DNA of 64,000 nucleotides from Verrucomicrobiota bacterium (GCA_003569205.1 BGOK01000006.1:62001-126000), one strand, 5' to 3'. Counted from the first letter of the stretch, positions 27,135 through 35,761 are shown. Numbers and translations are program-made. Notes: generated by a model from the sequence alone, not told the origin.

Positions 27135-27533
27135 TCAGGAAAAAAACACCCAGACTAACAAGGCCGCAAACGCCACCCCAAGGACAATCCAGAGGATGTT
27201 ATCACGGTTAACCGTCAGGCTCCCGCCTGCGACCGGCTCAAAGGGGACTTCTTCTTCTTCCTGGCCAGCGGCGTCGAGCGGACGGCGCGCGGCGCGCACG
27301 GAGTGATGCGTATTAAAATCGGAGCCAGCTTTCTCGTCGTCGAGCCGGAGGTAGCGGGCGTAGACCTTCACGAAGCCGCGCTTGTAGACTTCCGCCAAAG
27401 GAATGGACTCGAACTGGTTGGCCTCCATCGCTTGGAGGTAGTCGGTCCGGATTTTTGTGAATTCGGCGGCCTCGCGCAAAGTCACGCCCAAGCGCTGACG
27501 CGCTTCCTGAAGTCGTTCACCAAGGGTCTGCAT
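27135..27533 (-). CDS. rodZ: N-terminal part of RodZ-like protein: HTH plus membrane anchor
   Basis: A 132-residue frame with a Cro/CI-type helix-turn-helix at about residues 1-70 (LGERLQEARQRLGVTLREAA, then YLQAMEANQFESIP and YKRGFVKVYARYL), the domain of RodZ that binds MreB. An acidic linker and one transmembrane helix (NILWIVLGVAFAALLVWVFF) follow. The frame then ends at a TGA just after seven T residues, whereas RodZ normally continues with a periplasmic beta domain, which is present in the next frame. The truncated form alone could still anchor and bind MreB, so slippage at the T7 run giving two products is conceivable; a sequencing error is simpler. Confidence 0.82.
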   Translation of the reverse strand: MQTLGERLQEARQRLGVTLREAAEFTKIRTDYLQAMEANQFESIPLAEVYKRGFVKVYARYLRLDDEKAGSDFNTHHSVRAARRPLDAAGQEEEEVPFEPVAGGSLTVNRDNILWIVLGVAFAALLVWVFFS

Positions 27534-27581
27534 GGGGCGACTTTCGGGCGGAGGCTGAAAATAGGCAAGCCTCGGCTCGGG

Positions 27582-28274
27582 CTATCGCCCGACCATCAGA
27601 AAATTCCAGAATTCCTGTGGGTCGCCCGGCCATACCCAAAGAAAAGGGGATAGGATTAACAACTGAAGGTGCCCAAGGACTCCCGAGAAGCCGGGGAGGT
27701 TAATTAAGATGATGAGGATAATGAAGCCGTATTGGCTAAGCGTGGTGAAGAGCTCCAAAGAATAGAGGCCCAGACGGTAGAAAATGCGGGAACCATCCAG
27801 CGGGGGAATCGGAATAAGGTTAAAGCAAAAGAGCCCGATGTTCATCAACATCCCCGAGACGAGGAACCGGCCAAGGTTACGGGACGTCGGGTCGTCGGAG
27901 GATACCCCAAGGGCCAGCCCCACGAGGACAAAAACGAGGCACAAGACCAAGTTCATCGCCGGACCGGCCAAGGTGATGAGGATGTCATCCATCCGGCGGG
28001 TGGCGGGATTGGGCAGGGAAATCTGCACGGGCTTACCCCAGCCGATCAGGCCGAAGCCGGGGCTGAAGAAGATCATGATCCCGGGGATGAGCAGGGTGCC
28101 GATGGGGTCAGCATGGGCCAAGGGGTTTAAGGTCACGCGGCCCTGCAGGCGCGGTAAAGGGTCCCGACGAAGGTCGGCGACCCAGGCATGGCCGAACTCG
28201 TGTATGCCGATCGAGACAACCAAGAGGATGAGCTGGAGCAGGGACCAGCGGAGATACTCGGGTGAAAAATCCAT
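27582..28274 (-). CDS. Site-2-type intramembrane metalloprotease (M50 family)
   Basis: A 230-residue polytopic membrane protein starting at the ATG at 28274. The zinc motif HEFGHAW is in the first helix, and the third ligand region is LIPIPPLDGSRI, where Asp is the expected ligand. Loops such as PLPRLQGRVTLNPLAHADPIGTL are characteristic of the short, PDZ-free site-2 protease group. Such enzymes cut transmembrane substrates, but no anti-sigma factor or other target is apparent nearby. The start is one base from the stop of the FmdB-like gene, so the two are co-translated. Confidence 0.9.
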   Translation of the reverse strand: MDFSPEYLRWSLLQLILLVVSIGIHEFGHAWVADLRRDPLPRLQGRVTLNPLAHADPIGTLLIPGIMIFFSPGFGLIGWGKPVQISLPNPATRRMDDILITLAGPAMNLVLCLVFVLVGLALGVSSDDPTSRNLGRFLVSGMLMNIGLFCFNLIPIPPLDGSRIFYRLGLYSLELFTTLSQYGFIILIILINLPGFSGVLGHLQLLILSPFLWVWPGDPQEFWNFLMVGR

Positions 28275-28275
28275 T

Positions 28276-28488
28276 TTAGTTAGCGCCGCAGGAACCGGGG
28301 GCCTTACCACAGCCGCAAGAGCCGCTGTGGACGTGGTCGGACTTCAGGCCTTTGGCCGCCACTAGGGCGAGCTGCTTTTCAACCTGCTCGGAAGCACAAT
28401 GGGTGCAGGCTGGTTTTTCCTTGGTGGAACGGACGAGTAACTCGAAGTCTTTCCCGCAGGCGGCGCAATGGAAGTCAAAGAGAGGCAT
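28276..28488 (-). CDS. FmdB-type zinc-ribbon protein
   Basis: A 70-residue protein beginning MPLFDFHCAACGKDFELLV and continuing with ACTHCAS, which gives two CxxC knuckles of a zinc ribbon in the FmdB family of small putative regulators. A His/Cys/Gly-rich tail (HVHSGSCGCGKAPGSC) follows and may bind more metal. It is the first gene of the unit with the M50 protease, and a 109-bp gap separates it from the divergent gene at 28598, where the promoters must lie. Confidence 0.88.
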   Translation of the reverse strand: MPLFDFHCAACGKDFELLVRSTKEKPACTHCASEQVEKQLALVAAKGLKSDHVHSGSCGCGKAPGSCGAN

Positions 28489-28597
28489 GAAGGTTCCTTC
28501 TTGATAGGCGTCCGTGGTCCGCTGCCAATCCGAAAGACCCCGCCGAGGGATACGCCTTGAGGGCGCGGAGTGGCACGCTTAAGGTGGAGTCGTCGAC

Positions 28598-29260
28598 ATG
28601 CCCTCCCCTGCCCGCATTCGCTTAGCCCAACGCCGCGGCCTCCCGCTCCGGCAGGCCAAGCAGCTCGCAGGGCTAACGACTCCGCGGAAAATCCAAGACT
28701 TCCTCGCAAAGCTCCCGCAGAACTTCGAGCCCGACGGCGATACCGCGCGCTCGGTCCAGGCGGCCCTCAGCGCGAATTGTGCGCACTGCATCGAGGGTGC
28801 CATGATTGCGGCGTTCGCCCTCTGGCTCCAAGGCCACCCGCCCTTGCTCATCGACCTCTCGGCCCACCAGGACATGGACCACGTCATCGCCCCTTTCAAG
28901 GTCAAGGGCCGGTGGGGGGCGATTTCCAAAACGAACTACGTCTGCCTGCGCTGGCGAGACCCAATTTATCGGAGCGTCCGGGAGTTGGTGATGTCCTACT
29001 TCCACGAGTACGCCAAAGGGCCGCGGAAGACGCTGCGTAGTTATTCGCGCCCCTTCAACCTAAGCAAACTCCCCGCTGAAAAATGGGTGAACAATCCGGA
29101 ACAGTGCTGGGAAATCGCCGACCGCATCACGGCCGCCCGGCATTATCCCGTCGTGACCTTAGCCCAAGCGAAAGCCCTGCGCCCGCGGGACCGGGTGGAA
29201 GTCGCCTCGGACCGGGTCACGGCCTTCCCGATTCCTGCCTGGAAACATCAGCGGCTCTGA
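28598..29260 (+). CDS. Conserved hypothetical, possible transglutaminase-like Cys/His enzyme
   Basis: A 220-residue cytoplasmic protein with no signal peptide. The middle contains NCAHCIEGAMIAAFAL, then LLIDLSAHQDMDHVIAPF and WGAISKTNYVCLRWRDP, and later RELVMSYFHEYAK. A cysteine at a helix start, a following His after a strand and an Asp/Asn are spaced as in papain or transglutaminase folds, and I have seen these blocks in uncharacterised bacterial proteins of this size. The enzymatic assignment is inference. It stands alone, and its stop is three bases from the stop of the convergent glycosyltransferase gene. Confidence 0.7.
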   Translation: MPSPARIRLAQRRGLPLRQAKQLAGLTTPRKIQDFLAKLPQNFEPDGDTARSVQAALSANCAHCIEGAMIAAFALWLQGHPPLLIDLSAHQDMDHVIAPFKVKGRWGAISKTNYVCLRWRDPIYRSVRELVMSYFHEYAKGPRKTLRSYSRPFNLSKLPAEKWVNNPEQCWEIADRITAARHYPVVTLAQAKALRPRDRVEVASDRVTAFPIPAWKHQRL

Positions 29261-29263
29261 CGC

Positions 29264-29992
29264 TTAGCGCCGGCCGTCGTACCAAAGGTGACAGGCTTGC
29301 GGGTCTTTGGCTGCGCGCCCCGCACTGAAGAACATCCGGCCGAAGAAGCGCACGGATTCGGTGAAGGTGTAGAGCTTCAGCTTACGCGAAGAAGTCGCCA
29401 AGGGATGGGCGGCAAGCACGCGGAATTTAAGGCGACGGGCCCGAGCAATCTTGTGCAGGCGGCGGCTTAAAAAGACTTCTTCGCCGGCGTAGAATTCCGT
29501 GCCAAAGCCACCCGCGGCGCGAAAAGCCGCCGCCTCGACCCAAACGCACGAGCCGGCCGCCCAGCGAGCGATGCGACTCAACGTATTCCAACAGCCACAG
29601 AAGAACCGGGCTAAGAATGGCGTACCGGACTCAAGCACTACGGTGCTGCCGCCCCCGAGATAACGCCCCGAAGCGATGCGCTCAGCAATGTCCGCGAAGA
29701 GCTCGGCCGACGGCCAGGAGTCGGCATCGATGAAAATAAACCAGTCACCCGTCGCGACGCGCGCCCCAACGTCGCGGGCCCGCCCAATCTGGTTGATCGG
29801 CTCAAAGACGACCGTCGCTCCAGCGGCCCGGGCGAGTTCCGCCGTGCGGTCGGTGGAATTATTATCGCACACCACGACTTCATGCTCCCAGCCCCGCTCC
29901 CGGAAGGCGCCGACGGCGGCCGCCACCGCCGCCAATGTCTGCGGGAGAAGCTTCTCCTCATTAAAAGCCGGGATGATGACCGAGATACGCAT
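29264..29992 (-). CDS. Family 2 glycosyltransferase
   Basis: A 242-residue GT-A enzyme, taken from the ATG at 29992. MRISVIIPAFNEEKLLPQTL opens the fold, VVCDNNSTDRT is the nucleotide-sugar binding strand and FIDADSW carries the DxD metal motif. GGFGTEFYAGEEVFLSRRL holds the usual acceptor-loop acidic pair. There is no membrane helix long enough to suggest a processive polymerase, so it probably makes a single glycosidic link on a lipid or polysaccharide. Its ATG overlaps the stop of the 40-residue gene in TGATG, which suggests coupling with the ROK kinase unit. Confidence 0.9.
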   Translation of the reverse strand: MRISVIIPAFNEEKLLPQTLAAVAAAVGAFRERGWEHEVVVCDNNSTDRTAELARAAGATVVFEPINQIGRARDVGARVATGDWFIFIDADSWPSAELFADIAERIASGRYLGGGSTVVLESGTPFLARFFCGCWNTLSRIARWAAGSCVWVEAAAFRAAGGFGTEFYAGEEVFLSRRLHKIARARRLKFRVLAAHPLATSSRKLKLYTFTESVRFFGRMFFSAGRAAKDPQACHLWYDGRR

Positions 29993-30114
29993 CAGCGTGC
30001 GGGTGGCTTGGCGCGAGCCGCCAACCAAAGGTCTGTGGGCTCGCCGACCTCGGCATAAGCCGACGTCTCCGGAGGGAGCGTGACGGCCAGCAAGAGCGCG
30101 GCGAGCGAAAGCAT
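29992..30114 (-). CDS. Possible 40-residue secreted or membrane peptide
   Basis: An ATG at 30114 lies four bases after the ROK gene's TAA, and the frame ends in TGA overlapping the glycosyltransferase ATG (TGATG). The predicted product starts MLSLAALLLAVTLPPETSAYA, a plausible signal peptide, followed by a short polar stretch ending ARAKPPAR. The exact fit between two genes is the main support; no homology is claimed. It could instead be only a ribosome-passing linker that couples the two flanking genes. Confidence 0.4.
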   Translation of the reverse strand: MLSLAALLLAVTLPPETSAYAEVGEPTDLWLAARAKPPAR

Positions 30115-30118
30115 GGTT

Positions 30119-31081
30119 TTAAACGGCGGACTCGAAGGCGCAGGCAGCGGCACCGACGACGCCGACATTCCCGCCGAGCGCCGCTGGGACGATGGTGCAG
30201 ACGGCGGCGAGACGAGGGAAGGCGTAGCTATTAGCCTTGGCACGCATGGGGACAAAGAGCGCATCGCCCGCGGCGGTGACGCCACCACCGACCACGATGA
30301 CGTCGGGATTAAAAGTATTGATCACGGCGCCGAGGCCACGGCCGAGGTAGTCGATGGACTGGTCCCAAATCTCTATGGCCAATGGGTCTTTCTGCGTCAG
30401 GGCTTGGAAGAGGTGATGCGTGGTGACCTGCTCGATACTACCGGCGAAACCCGTGATGCTTGAGGCCCGGCCAGCCGACAGGGCTTCGCGGGTGCGGCGA
30501 GCGATGGCTGTGCCCGAGGCGTAGGCCTCCCAGCAGCCGAGGTTCCCGCATCCACAGCGCGGGCCATCCATAGTCAGCGGAATGTGGCCGAGCTCAGCCG
30601 CATTACCGTTGGAGCCCCGCATCAGGCGGCCATCGATGACGGCCCCGCCGCCGATGCCCGTGGAGATCGTGATATAAATGACGTTCTTCTTCCCCTTACC
30701 TGCGCCGAAAAGGTATTCGCCGAGCGCCGCGGCGTTGCAGTCGTTGTCAATGCGGGCGGGGAGGCCCCCGAACGACTTGCTCAGTTCACCTTCAATCGGG
30801 TAACCGGTCCAACCCGGCAGGTTGGGCGAACCATCCACGCAACCGCGGGCGGTATCCAACGGCCCCGGCGAAGCGATGCCGATGGCACAAAGGTCCGAAG
30901 GCTGTAGTTTGAGCTCAACCAGCAACTGGTGCGCAGCCGCGGCGACGCGCGAGACCGCTTGAGCGGCACCCTTTTCAGCCCAAGTTTCGACGCGGCCGGA
31001 CCCAAGGACCGTGCCGTCTTCGGCCACCACGCCGAACGCGAACTTCGTGCCGCCGAGATCGAAAGCCAGGACTTTACGCAT
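30119..31081 (-). CDS. ROK family sugar kinase (glucokinase-like)
   Basis: A 320-residue protein with the ROK layout: the ATP-binding LAFDLGGTKFAFGVV at the N-terminus, PGPLD, DNDCNAAALGE with the catalytic Asp, STGIGGGAVIDG, and the zinc-binding GHIPLTMDGPRCGCGNLGCWEAYASG with the family CxCGxxGCxE pattern. The intact cysteines and full length point to an active cytosolic kinase rather than a ROK repressor, and no DNA-binding domain is present. The sugar is probably glucose, mannose or another hexose. It lies between a mannose-6-phosphate-isomerase-like cupin and a glycosyltransferase. Confidence 0.92.
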   Translation of the reverse strand: MRKVLAFDLGGTKFAFGVVAEDGTVLGSGRVETWAEKGAAQAVSRVAAAAHQLLVELKLQPSDLCAIGIASPGPLDTARGCVDGSPNLPGWTGYPIEGELSKSFGGLPARIDNDCNAAALGEYLFGAGKGKKNVIYITISTGIGGGAVIDGRLMRGSNGNAAELGHIPLTMDGPRCGCGNLGCWEAYASGTAIARRTREALSAGRASSITGFAGSIEQVTTHHLFQALTQKDPLAIEIWDQSIDYLGRGLGAVINTFNPDVIVVGGGVTAAGDALFVPMRAKANSYAFPRLAAVCTIVPAALGGNVGVVGAAACAFESAV

Positions 31082-31098
31082 GCCCCCTCATTAGGGGC

Positions 31099-31500
31099 TT
31101 AATCCCGCGCAGGTCGAGCAAAGTCATCCTGCAGGCGAACGACATCCGTTAGATCCGGCGTGGACACTTCGAGTAAGACCGCATCGGTCACCGCTGCGAA
31201 GCGGTGGATGGTGTGTGCCGGGATATGCAAAGCCTGCCCGGCCTCCCACGTGTGCTCATGTTCCGCCGACACGGTCGCCGCGGCCGGAGTCTCCCCAGCG
31301 ACTAGGGGGCGAAAGGTCACGATGACCCGACCGCTCAGCAGGTAAAGCGTCTCGGTTTTACGTTCGTGGTACTGCAAGCTCAGGCGCTTACCGGCGGAAA
31401 TCTCCAGAACCTTACCAGCGTAGGCAGCTTGCTCGGCGTACCAAATTTCACGGCCCCAGGGTTTGAGGACGATTTTAGGAGGCTGCAGGGGTGAAGACAT
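31099..31500 (-). CDS. Cupin, mannose-6-phosphate isomerase type II-like
   Basis: A 133-residue single cupin domain. KPWGREIWYA followed by YAGKVLEISAGKRLSLQYHERKTE is the standard start of the type II phosphomannose isomerase C-terminal domain, and HIPAHTIHRFAA provides the second metal-binding motif. The stand-alone form of this domain may isomerise mannose-6-phosphate and fructose-6-phosphate, or only bind sugar nucleotides. Its position 17 bases before the ROK kinase gene supports a shared hexose-phosphate role. Confidence 0.85.
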   Translation of the reverse strand: MSSPLQPPKIVLKPWGREIWYAEQAAYAGKVLEISAGKRLSLQYHERKTETLYLLSGRVIVTFRPLVAGETPAAATVSAEHEHTWEAGQALHIPAHTIHRFAAVTDAVLLEVSTPDLTDVVRLQDDFARPARD

Positions 31501-31530
31501 CCGAGAAAGTTTGTATCTGAAATCTTAAAG

Positions 31531-32235
31531 TCAGCCAAGTAAATCCCCTAGGAAGTCTGGTTGGTCCGTCGCGCCATGCAGCGGCTCGACTAAATGTGGG
31601 GCGTCGATGCTCACCCGATTAACATCCACTGAGACCCGCTGCATCGAAAGACTCCGATCGGGCGCGGTCACGGCAAAGTCGGCGAAGGCCTCTGGGTCGA
31701 GGGCACGTTCGGAGAGCCAATCATTCCGCCTGTCGGGCGGCAAGAGCACCGGCATCCGCGAGTGGACTTCGCCGGCTTCGCGATTGGGCGCGACGGTTAG
31801 CAGGCAAAGGGAACGGCGGGGCGGGCCACCAGGCACGACCTGCAAGGACCAGAGCCCAGCGAAAGCTAAGGGCCCACCGTCGGCGGCACGGAAATAATAA
31901 GGGGTCTTTAACCGGCCCTCGGTCTTCCATTCATAATAGCCATCAACTGGCACGAGGCAGCGTCGCTGGCGCGCGGCGTCACGGAAGGTGGGTTTGTCGA
32001 AGATACCCTCGACGCGGGCGTTCGCGTGACCGGCGTCCCCTGCCTCGGACGCGGCCCAAGCCGGCGTGAAGCCCCAAAAGAGTGGCTCCGCCAACAAGTG
32101 TCCTTGCTCGCGGCGCAGACTAAGCAACGGCGTGCCTGGCGAAATATTGTAGCGCGGCGAGGCGGAGACCAAGGGAACGCCTAGGCTCCGCACAATCTCT
32201 TCCCAGCGCGAGAACTGCGTGACACGTCCGCACAT
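31531..32235 (-). CDS. SRAP/HMCES-family abasic-site processing protein
   Basis: A 234-residue protein starting MCGRVTQF, in which Cys2 becomes the catalytic residue after Met removal. Other family landmarks are NISPG, ANARVEGIFDKPTF, the glutamate in GYYEW and the histidine in VHSRMPVLL. Family members form a thiazolidine link to abasic sites in single-stranded DNA and shield them; the bacterial form is often named YedK. It follows slyX after four bases, an apparent operon of convenience. Confidence 0.93.
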   Translation of the reverse strand: MCGRVTQFSRWEEIVRSLGVPLVSASPRYNISPGTPLLSLRREQGHLLAEPLFWGFTPAWAASEAGDAGHANARVEGIFDKPTFRDAARQRRCLVPVDGYYEWKTEGRLKTPYYFRAADGGPLAFAGLWSLQVVPGGPPRRSLCLLTVAPNREAGEVHSRMPVLLPPDRRNDWLSERALDPEAFADFAVTAPDRSLSMQRVSVDVNRVSIDAPHLVEPLHGATDQPDFLGDLLG

Positions 32236-32239
32236 CGAC

Positions 32240-32443
32240 TTACCAGTGCGGCGGGCGCTCGTCGGCCAGCGGTCCCGATTCAGCGTCGCTCGCCTGCACC
32301 GTCACTTTCGCTTCCGTGCGAGCCAGCCGAGCGGCCAAAGCCGCGACTTCCTTGGAGAGCTCGAGCATGGCGCGATCCTGCTGTTCGATGTGACGCTGCA
32401 GGAAGGCCAGCTTTTCCTCGAGGTCTTGTTGGCGGTCGGGCAT
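32240..32443 (-). CDS. SlyX-like short coiled-coil protein
   Basis: A 67-residue protein from the ATG at 32443, with heptad-like LEEKLAFLQRHIEQQDRAM and LSKEVAALAARLAR helices followed by a tail ending PPHW. The length, coiled-coil start and the ending PPHW/PPHY are the hallmarks of SlyX. The function is not known. It is preceded by kbl with a 40-base gap and followed by the SRAP gene after four bases. Confidence 0.85.
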   Translation of the reverse strand: MPDRQQDLEEKLAFLQRHIEQQDRAMLELSKEVAALAARLARTEAKVTVQASDAESGPLADERPPHW

Positions 32444-32483
32444 GCCTACAGCGCTAACGAACGGGGCGGAACCTGCAAGCCCC

Positions 32484-33668
32484 TCATGCGCCACAGGCGC
32501 GCTTGGCCGCCGCAAAGGCCGCCAAGGCCTGATCGAGGTCGGCACGGGTGTGAGCAGCCGACATCTGCGTACGGATGCGGGCCTTGCCATGGGCCACCAC
32601 GGGGAAGAAGAAGCCGACGGCATAGACGCCGTGCTCTAGGAGCGAAGCGGCGAACTTCTGCGCCAAGACGGCATCACCGAGCATGACAGGGACAATTGGG
32701 TGCTCCCCCGGCTGGAGCGTGAAGCCGAGCTCCGTGAGGCCCTTCCGCCAATAAGCGGCATTGGCCATGAGCTGGTCGCGCAGTTCGGTCGACTCGTTCA
32801 GCAGCTGAAGGATCGCCAGCGTGGTGGCGGCAATCGTCGGGGCCAGCGAGTTTGAGAAAAGGTAGGGGCGACTCTGCTGGCGGAGGATGTCGATGATTTC
32901 CTTACGGCCGGAGGTATAGCCACCGCTCGCACCGCCGAGGGCCTTACCCAAGGTCCCGGTGATGATGTCCACGCGACCTTGGCAGCCCCGGTATTCGTGC
33001 GTACCGCGGCCGGTCTTACCCAGGAAGCCGACGCCATGCGAATCGTCCATCATGACGACCGCACCATGCTGATCGGCAAGGTCACAGATTTCCTTTAAGG
33101 GTGCGATGAACCCGTCCATCGAGAAAACGCCATCGGTCGCGATGAGCTTCACGCGGGCACCCTTGGCTTCGAGGAGCTTCGCTTCGAGGTCGGCCAGGTC
33201 ATTCGTCGTGTAGCGAAAGCGCTGCGCCTTGCACAGACGGATACCATCGATGATTGAAGCGTGATTGAGGGCGTCCGAGATGACCGCGTCTTCGGGCCCC
33301 AGAATAGTCTCGAACAAGCCGCCATTGGCGTCCCAACAAGATGAATAGAGGATGGTATCTTCCGTGCCGAGGAACGCGCTGAGGGCCTCTTCCAATTCGC
33401 GGTGTAACGTCTGGGTGCCGCAGATGAAGCGCACCGAAGCCACCCCGTAGCCCCAGCGTGCTAGGGCCGCCGACGCGGCGGCCTTCACCTTAGGATGATC
33501 GGCGAGGCCGAGGTAATTATTGGCGCAGAGGTTAAGGACTTCGCGGCCATCCTTGAGCCGGACGCGCGTGCCTTGAGCGGAGTCGATAAGACGCTCCTGC
33601 TTAAAGAGACCGCTAGCGCGGACGTCGTTGAGGCGTTGGGCAAGGATGCCTTCGAGGGGGCCGTACAT
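32484..33668 (-). CDS. kbl: Glycine C-acetyltransferase (2-amino-3-ketobutyrate CoA ligase)
   Basis: A 394-residue PLP enzyme of the alpha-oxoamine synthase family, starting at the ATG at 33668. It carries [31 protein letters not shown] and the PLP-lysine segment [17 protein letters not shown]. It cleaves 2-amino-3-ketobutyrate with CoA into glycine and acetyl-CoA, the second step of threonine breakdown. The tdh gene ends five bases before its ATG, so the pair forms the classic tdh-kbl operon. kbl itself is intact although tdh carries two frameshifts. Confidence 0.96.
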   Translation of the reverse strand: MYGPLEGILAQRLNDVRASGLFKQERLIDSAQGTRVRLKDGREVLNLCANNYLGLADHPKVKAAASAALARWGYGVASVRFICGTQTLHRELEEALSAFLGTEDTILYSSCWDANGGLFETILGPEDAVISDALNHASIIDGIRLCKAQRFRYTTNDLADLEAKLLEAKGARVKLIATDGVFSMDGFIAPLKEICDLADQHGAVVMMDDSHGVGFLGKTGRGTHEYRGCQGRVDIITGTLGKALGGASGGYTSGRKEIIDILRQQSRPYLFSNSLAPTIAATTLAILQLLNESTELRDQLMANAAYWRKGLTELGFTLQPGEHPIVPVMLGDAVLAQKFAASLLEHGVYAVGFFFPVVAHGKARIRTQMSAAHTRADLDQALAAFAAAKRACGA

Positions 33669-33673
33669 GGGCG

Positions 33674-34021
33674 TTAGATTTGCGTCCAATCGAGGACGAC
33701 TTTGCCGGATTGTCCAGATAACATGGCCTCGAAGCCGGTGCGGAAGTCGCGGGCGGGAAGGCGATGCGTGATCGCGGGCGTAACGTCCATGCCCGACTGC
33801 AGTAAGGCGATCATCTTGTACCAGGTCTCATACATCTCGCGGCCGTAGATACCCTTGATGTGCAGGCCGCGGAAGATGACCTTATTCCAATCGATGGCCG
33901 CCTTACCTGGGATAATCCCGAGTAAAGCAATCCGACCACCGCACGCCATATTATCTAAAATCTGATCGAGGGCGCGGGCATTGCCTGACATCTCAAAGGC
34001 CACGTCGAAGCCTTCCGTCAT
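33674..34021 (-). CDS. tdh: C-terminal fragment of frameshifted threonine dehydrogenase
   Basis: About 115 residues, [19 protein letters not shown] through VVLDWTQI, which align with the C-terminal third of L-threonine 3-dehydrogenase. The frame is open upstream, where it encodes [19 protein letters not shown] before the Met; this is the missing link to the larger fragment. Adding one base near 34078-34082, giving LGATRAV, restores a normal enzyme. Alone it has neither the zinc nor the NAD site. Confidence 0.85.
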   Translation of the reverse strand: MTEGFDVAFEMSGNARALDQILDNMACGGRIALLGIIPGKAAIDWNKVIFRGLHIKGIYGREMYETWYKMIALLQSGMDVTPAITHRLPARDFRTGFEAMLSGQSGKVVLDWTQI

Positions 34022-34703
34022 GCCGAGTTCGCGTTGAACCTCTTGGAGGTTTTCCTGGGAAACATCGACCGCGCGGGTGGGCCCAACTTGCGAGCGAGCT
34101 CTAAGCGCCAGGGGTTGACGTCTGTGATGATAATCTTGCGGGCGCCAGCGGCCTTAGCGATCGCGATCGACATGATGCCGATGGGACCCGCGCCGGTGAT
34201 GAGGACGTCCTCGCCGACCAGATCAAACGATAAGGCCGTGTGGACCGCGTTGCCCAAGGGGTCGAAGATGGCAGCGACATCGTCCGGAATGTCATCAGGA
34301 ATCGGCACGACATTCTCCATCGGCAAAGACAGGAGTTCAGCAAAAGCACCGGGCCGGTGAATGCCGACGCCCAGCGTATGGGCACAAAGATGGCGGCGGC
34401 CGGCCCGACAGTTACGGCAATGACCGCAGACGATGTGGCCTTCGCCAGAAACACGCTGACCTTTACGCAGGTGCGTTACCTCGCGGCCAAAGTCCTCGAC
34501 GACGCCGACATATTCATGCCCGACGGTCAGGCCGAGCGGCACGGTCTTTGCCGCCCATTCGTCCCACTTCCAGATGTGTACATCCGTCCCACAAATCGCG
34601 GCTTTCTGGATACGAATAAGGACATCGCGGTCGCCAATGGTGGGCACTGGTACGTCGGCCAACCAAAGGCCTTCACGGCCCTCTTTTTTATTAAAGCTTT
34701 CAT
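34018..34703 (-). CDS. tdh: N-terminal and central part of frameshifted L-threonine 3-dehydrogenase
   Basis: A zinc-dependent medium-chain dehydrogenase that oxidises L-threonine to 2-amino-3-ketobutyrate with NAD. Seen here are [22 protein letters not shown], a structural-zinc cluster [15 protein letters not shown] and the Rossmann [11 protein letters not shown]. The continuous frame covers 34018-34662; a proper ATG (MKALIKK) lies at 34703, but one A is missing from the A6 run near 34684-34689, which breaks the first 14 codons. A second lost base near 34080 ends the frame early. With both bases restored the gene would give 343 residues, the usual length. kbl follows. Confidence 0.88.
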
Positions 34704-34831
34704 CAAAAGTCGAAATCGGTCGTTTAGGTGCGAATTACGGTAAGGGCAGCGAGTTAAGGTGGAAAGGAAATGCCCACCCTTGGGGTGATTTTTTGTTGAG
34801 CGGGCTCGGTCAAATCGACAGGGTTATGCTT

Positions 34832-35761
34832 ATGTCCAATCCCCAGGACCCCTCGCCCCCCGAACTTCCGCCGCAAGATGCCGCGGCGACGGTTGTTCCT
34901 GTCGAGGTCGAAGCGGATGACGGCTTAGGACAGAAACGGGCTAAGCGGACCTTCTGGCAGAAGTTCGGCGGTGAGGGCTTCATGGCCTCGGTGGCCATTC
35001 ACGTCCTTCTAATACTGATCGCGGCCTTCCTGATTATCTCCGTGTCCAAGGAGTCAGCCAAGAAGGACCCCAACTCCTTCACGACAGGCTCGGGCGGCGG
35101 TGCCGCTGGTGAAAGGGCCAAGCAGTTCAAGACGCGCCTGCAGCCCAAGAACCCCAAGACGACGGCGAAGACCCCGACCCGTATCACTTCTAAGAGTACC
35201 ACGGCGACGATTTCCCTGCCCGACGTCCCGACCGTCGCAGTTTCTTCCATGAACGCCGGCCTGATGGGCGGCGGTTCCTCCAAGGGCTTCGGTGGCGGCT
35301 CGGGCGGCGGCATCGGTTCCGGCATGGGCGTCGGCCGTGGTAACGGGAAAAATTTCGTTTCTGTGTTCGGCAGTAAGATGGCGATCAATGGACTCCCCGG
35401 GACCTTCTACGACTTTAAGCAAACCAAGTCAGGCAAGCCGACGGCGATGATGGGCGGGGCTCCCGAGAAATTCGGTGACCCTTCTAATTCGGCCGCCATC
35501 GGCCTTTACAACAAGGAAGTGAATGAATTCTTGGACAAGGGCTTTTCGGCTTCGTCGCTCAGCGACGTCTTCCGCGCCCCCGATACGCTCCTCGCTTCGC
35601 AGATTTTATCCCACCCTGCCCCGCCACCGAAGCCCCCAAGGCCTACGGCGTGGGCGAGCTCTGCAAGCCCTCGCGCTGGATTGCTCACTACAAAGGCGCC
35701 GTCAAACCGCCTCAAAACGGTAAGTTCCGCTTCGTCGGTTCGGGCGATGACTTCCTCTTAG
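34832..35761 (+). CDS. Paralogue 1: one-helix membrane protein with Gly-rich linker (frameshifted)
   Basis: From the ATG at 34832 (another at 34826). The protein has a Pro/acidic cytoplasmic start, a basic segment QKRAKRTFWQKFGGEG, one transmembrane helix (SVAIHVLLILIAAFLIIS), a Lys/Thr-rich linker and a Gly-rich stretch (GGGSSKGFGGGSGGGI), then the block GLPGTFYDFKQTKSG. After SQI the frame slips at the TTTT run 35604-35607 and ends in unrelated sequence; the true C-terminal domain continues in another frame (35650-36162). Comparison with the intact paralogue at 36250-37572 (QVFIP) shows that one T is missing. The topology is type II membrane. The role is unknown. Confidence 0.8.
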   Translation: MSNPQDPSPPELPPQDAAATVVPVEVEADDGLGQKRAKRTFWQKFGGEGFMASVAIHVLLILIAAFLIISVSKESAKKDPNSFTTGSGGGAAGERAKQFKTRLQPKNPKTTAKTPTRITSKSTTATISLPDVPTVAVSSMNAGLMGGGSSKGFGGGSGGGIGSGMGVGRGNGKNFVSVFGSKMAINGLPGTFYDFKQTKSGKPTAMMGGAPEKFGDPSNSAAIGLYNKEVNEFLDKGFSASSLSDVFRAPDTLLASQILSHPAPPPKPPRPTAWASSASPRAGLLTTKAPSNRLKTVSSASSVRAMTSS

